Source: Pandoraea thiooxydans (GTDB lineage: Bacteria; Pseudomonadota; Gammaproteobacteria; Burkholderiales; Burkholderiaceae). Taken from it: DNA of 64,000 nt. The number at the start of each line of letters is the position of its first letter. Within the stretch, counting starts at the first letter, position 1. A program made the translations under genes and the position numbers. The notes under the pieces were generated by a model, which was not told where the DNA came from, did not search any database, and saw only the letters and a program-made list of their open reading frames with translations. The DNA is taken from contig NZ_CP014839.1 of NCBI RefSeq assembly GCF_001931675.1, positions 496,001-560,000 of the forward strand, given 5' to 3'. This document shows positions 62,190 to 64,000 of this stretch, piece after piece.

Positions 62190-62849
62190 TTAGCCGTGCC
62201 AGCGCGAGCAACGGATGATGGAGCAGAAATTACCGCGGTGGAAATGCGGTTCCTTATCGGCGATCACATCTGCCTTGACGTTGCCGAATGTGGTATCGGG
62301 CTTATGCTTGGTGCCGTCGTAGAAGGCCTGGATGATGTCTTCCTTGAAGGCGGATGTACGTGGAAAGGCGGCGACCACGGCCTCGCGAATGTCGTCGGGA
62401 TAGCGGTTATAGGTCAGGCCCAGCACGTCCATCTCGACGCCCGCAGTGGTCAGGGCGATTACCGGATGCATGAATTCCGGTACGCCCGGCGTGGTGTGCA
62501 GCGCGATGCCGGTCCATACCTTTTCAATGTCGGCAGGATCAAGCTTGTAGCTTTGCAGGAAGTCGCGGGCGGCATTCGCGCCATCGACTTCGAAACGCAG
62601 GTTGGCGCTGCTATGCGACGGCATCAGGCCAACATCGTGGAACATCGTTGCGGCGTAAAGCAGCTCCGGATTGAAGCTCAGCCCGCGTTGCTGTCCGGCG
62701 AGGGCGCCGAAAAAGTAGACTCGGCTCGAGTGGTTGAAGAGCAACTCGGTCTCGGTGTCGCGTACAAACTCGGTGATGGCGCGTGCCAATGAGCTGTCGG
62801 GGATGACGATGCCATTGATGGCCGGCGCTGCATGATGATGGTTGGTCAA
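62190..62849 (-). CDS. HD-domain hydrolase (cyanamide hydratase-like)
   Basis: A 219-aa HD-domain protein: FNHSSRVYFFGALAGQQRG, the metal-binding MFHDVGLMPSH (HD at ~72-73), IALHTTPGVPEFMHP and DVLGLTYNRYPDDIREAVVA. The set and length match the cyanamide hydratase-like HD family. Start TTG 62849 has GGAGAG upstream. It is the first gene of a four-gene operon (HD, two alpha/beta-hydrolases, MBL), divergent from a GlxA-type regulator 268 bp away. The real substrate is not determined by the sequence. Confidence 0.85.
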   Translation of the reverse strand: MTNHHHAAPAINGIVIPDSSLARAITEFVRDTETELLFNHSSRVYFFGALAGQQRGLSFNPELLYAATMFHDVGLMPSHSSANLRFEVDGANAARDFLQSYKLDPADIEKVWTGIALHTTPGVPEFMHPVIALTTAGVEMDVLGLTYNRYPDDIREAVVAAFPRTSAFKEDIIQAFYDGTKHKPDTTFGNVKADVIADKEPHFHRGNFCSIIRCSRWHG

Positions 62850-63117
62850 AATATCTCTCCGCGCATGACTGACACGACCAGCAACCCTGCAAACGGGTTG
62901 TGCTGGCGGTCATTGCCGTTGGTTGAATGGTTGGTTGGGCTGGTTCTCGAAGAGGACCTTGTAGCCGGTCCAATCATCATCGCGGCTAACTGGTCTGGCA
63001 GCAATCTCATTGCACCGCCGAAAACTGCCAAGCGTGCGTGTTAAACTGCCAGTGGGGTTTCAGGCAGTTTGGCGTTCGGGCATCCGGATCATTTTTGGCA
63101 CAAGGACATGCGCACTG

Positions 63118-64000
63118 ATGGCAAACAGAGAGGTTGCAGTCGTCATTTTCGAGGGCGTTCAGGCGCTTGACGTAGCCGGTCCGCTTGATGTCTTCATGAC
63201 GGCCAATGGCTTCTTGCCGGAAGAAGACCATTACCACTGCGTTCTGGTCGCGGGCAGCACACAGCGCTTGCGCAGTGCCAATGGAATGTGGATGGTCGCT
63301 GATCTGAGCTTCGCTCAGGCAGAGCGTGCTTTTCACACGGTTCTGGTGGCAGGAGGCCAGTGCCTTCCCGCAAGTGCACCCGATGATGCCATGTCGGCGT
63401 GGCTGAGACGATGGGGTGTTGCGGCCCAGCGTTATGGGTCGATTTGCACTGGCGCTTTTGCGCTGGGACATGCGGGGCTTCTCGACAACCGAACCGTCAC
63501 GACTCATTGGCTTTGTTCGGAGCAGCTTGCAACGCAGTTCCCCGCAGCGCGGGTAGAGCATGACCGGATCTATGCGCGTGACGATCGTCTGGTGACGTCC
63601 GCCGGCGTGACGGCTGGTATTGACCTCAGCCTTGCTTTGGTTGGAGAAGATCACGGACCTGCGCTATCGCTTGCATGCGCCAAGGCACTCGTGGTCGTTG
63701 CGCAACGCCAGGGAGGCCAATCCCAATTCAGCCCGTTGCTAATCTCCGTCCGCGACCCGGAAACGCCGCTGGGAAAAGTGCAGACCTATGTCATGGAGCA
63801 TGTCCGCGAGGCCTTTCCGGTTGAACGGCTCGCTGATATTGGCGGCGTAAGTCCGCGCAGTATTGCGCGTCTTTTCGTGAGTGAACTCGGTGTAACGCCG
63901 CATGAATATGTGGAAGGGGTACGCCTAGATCAGGCTCGCAACCTGCTGGAGTCCACGGAGGCCGCCCTGAAGACCGTCGCTTTCGACTGCGGTTTTACCA
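63118..64000 (+). CDS. GlxA-type AraC-family regulator, 3' end off the window
   Basis: At least 294 codons. The N-terminal DJ-1/PfpI-like domain (EVAVVIFEGVQALDVAGPLD, then YGSICTGAFALGHAG with the nucleophile-elbow-like cysteine, and TTHWLCSEQLA) is joined to an AraC helix-turn-helix domain that begins near residue 220 (ERLADIGGVSPRSIARLFV, then GVTPHEYVEGVRL). The window ends inside the second helix-turn-helix. This is the GlxA arrangement, where the first domain senses a ligand. It is divergent from the HD/hydrolase operon, its likely target. ATG 63118 has AAGGA about 11 bases upstream. Confidence 0.9.
   Translation, partial: MANREVAVVIFEGVQALDVAGPLDVFMTANGFLPEEDHYHCVLVAGSTQRLRSANGMWMVADLSFAQAERAFHTVLVAGGQCLPASAPDDAMSAWLRRWGVAAQRYGSICTGAFALGHAGLLDNRTVTTHWLCSEQLATQFPAARVEHDRIYARDDRLVTSAGVTAGIDLSLALVGEDHGPALSLACAKALVVVAQRQGGQSQFSPLLISVRDPETPLGKVQTYVMEHVREAFPVERLADIGGVSPRSIARLFVSELGVTPHEYVEGVRLDQARNLLESTEAALKTVAFDCGFT

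Overview
The window is about 58 % GC by eye, with IS66, IS256, IS1182, IS5 and IS3-type transposon sequence and proteins that look like Burkholderiales homologues. A betaproteobacterium of the Burkholderia/Cupriavidus/Oxalobacter group is the most likely source; this is an inference from protein style, not a marker-gene result. There is no rRNA, CRISPR array or complete tRNA. The window reads as a dense defence and accessory island, interrupted by a polysaccharide locus and scarred by transposons. A tRNA-Ser 3'-end fragment near 58.9 kb probably marks an island boundary.

Layout. 1-624: 3' part of a SIR2-family gene. 712-3091: a complete IS66 element with a perfect 8-bp target duplication. 3187-9529: a four-gene plus-strand operon (NERD/UvrD-like helicase, tandem AAA+ ATPase, DUF2779 protein with a Cas4-like and a DEDD-type nuclease half, WYL regulator), which I consider the best candidate for an undescribed defence system. 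9777-10444: XRE regulator facing a small membrane protein across a dyad operator. 10572-16185: polysaccharide synthesis and export genes (KpsE-like, Wza-like, OpgH-like, GalU). 16370-19598: minus-strand group with an accessory SAM synthetase, an ADP-ribosylglycohydrolase, a DUF3293 protein and an unknown. 19785-23527: SbcC/SbcD-like pair. 23959-25717: three small or unknown genes. 25920-26529: decayed IS1182 transposase. 26764-27297: GIY-YIG-like protein. 27946-30245: Z1-domain ATPase with a downstream partner cut off by an IS256 remnant. 31458-34466: a reverse transcriptase-nitrilase fusion matching DRT type 1. 34629-44208: five-gene type III restriction operon (serine recombinase, SNF2-like helicase, DUF4391, Mod, Res). 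44661-47383: membrane-anchored double AAA+ ATPase with two tiny upstream genes. 48009-49485: an unknown and a second SIR2 gene. 49774-56326: DUF6361, PLD-fold nuclease and SF2 helicase in one overlapping operon, a second candidate defence module. 56730-59745: integrase, IS256, IS3 and IS5 remnants, two small membrane proteins and the tRNA-Ser 3' fragment. 59776-64000: HD-domain, two alpha/beta-hydrolase and MBL-fold genes in one operon, divergent from a GlxA-type AraC regulator that runs off the right edge.

Working together. Each defence module is compact, with overlapping or closely spaced genes that suggest co-translation. Most pair an NTP-driven motor (helicase, AAA+ or SMC-like) with a nuclease, polymerase or NAD/SAM-related enzyme. 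The modules use different chemistries (restriction, reverse transcription, probable NAD hydrolysis or deacylation, nucleic-acid translocation and cleavage), as expected of a multi-layer anti-mobile-element island.
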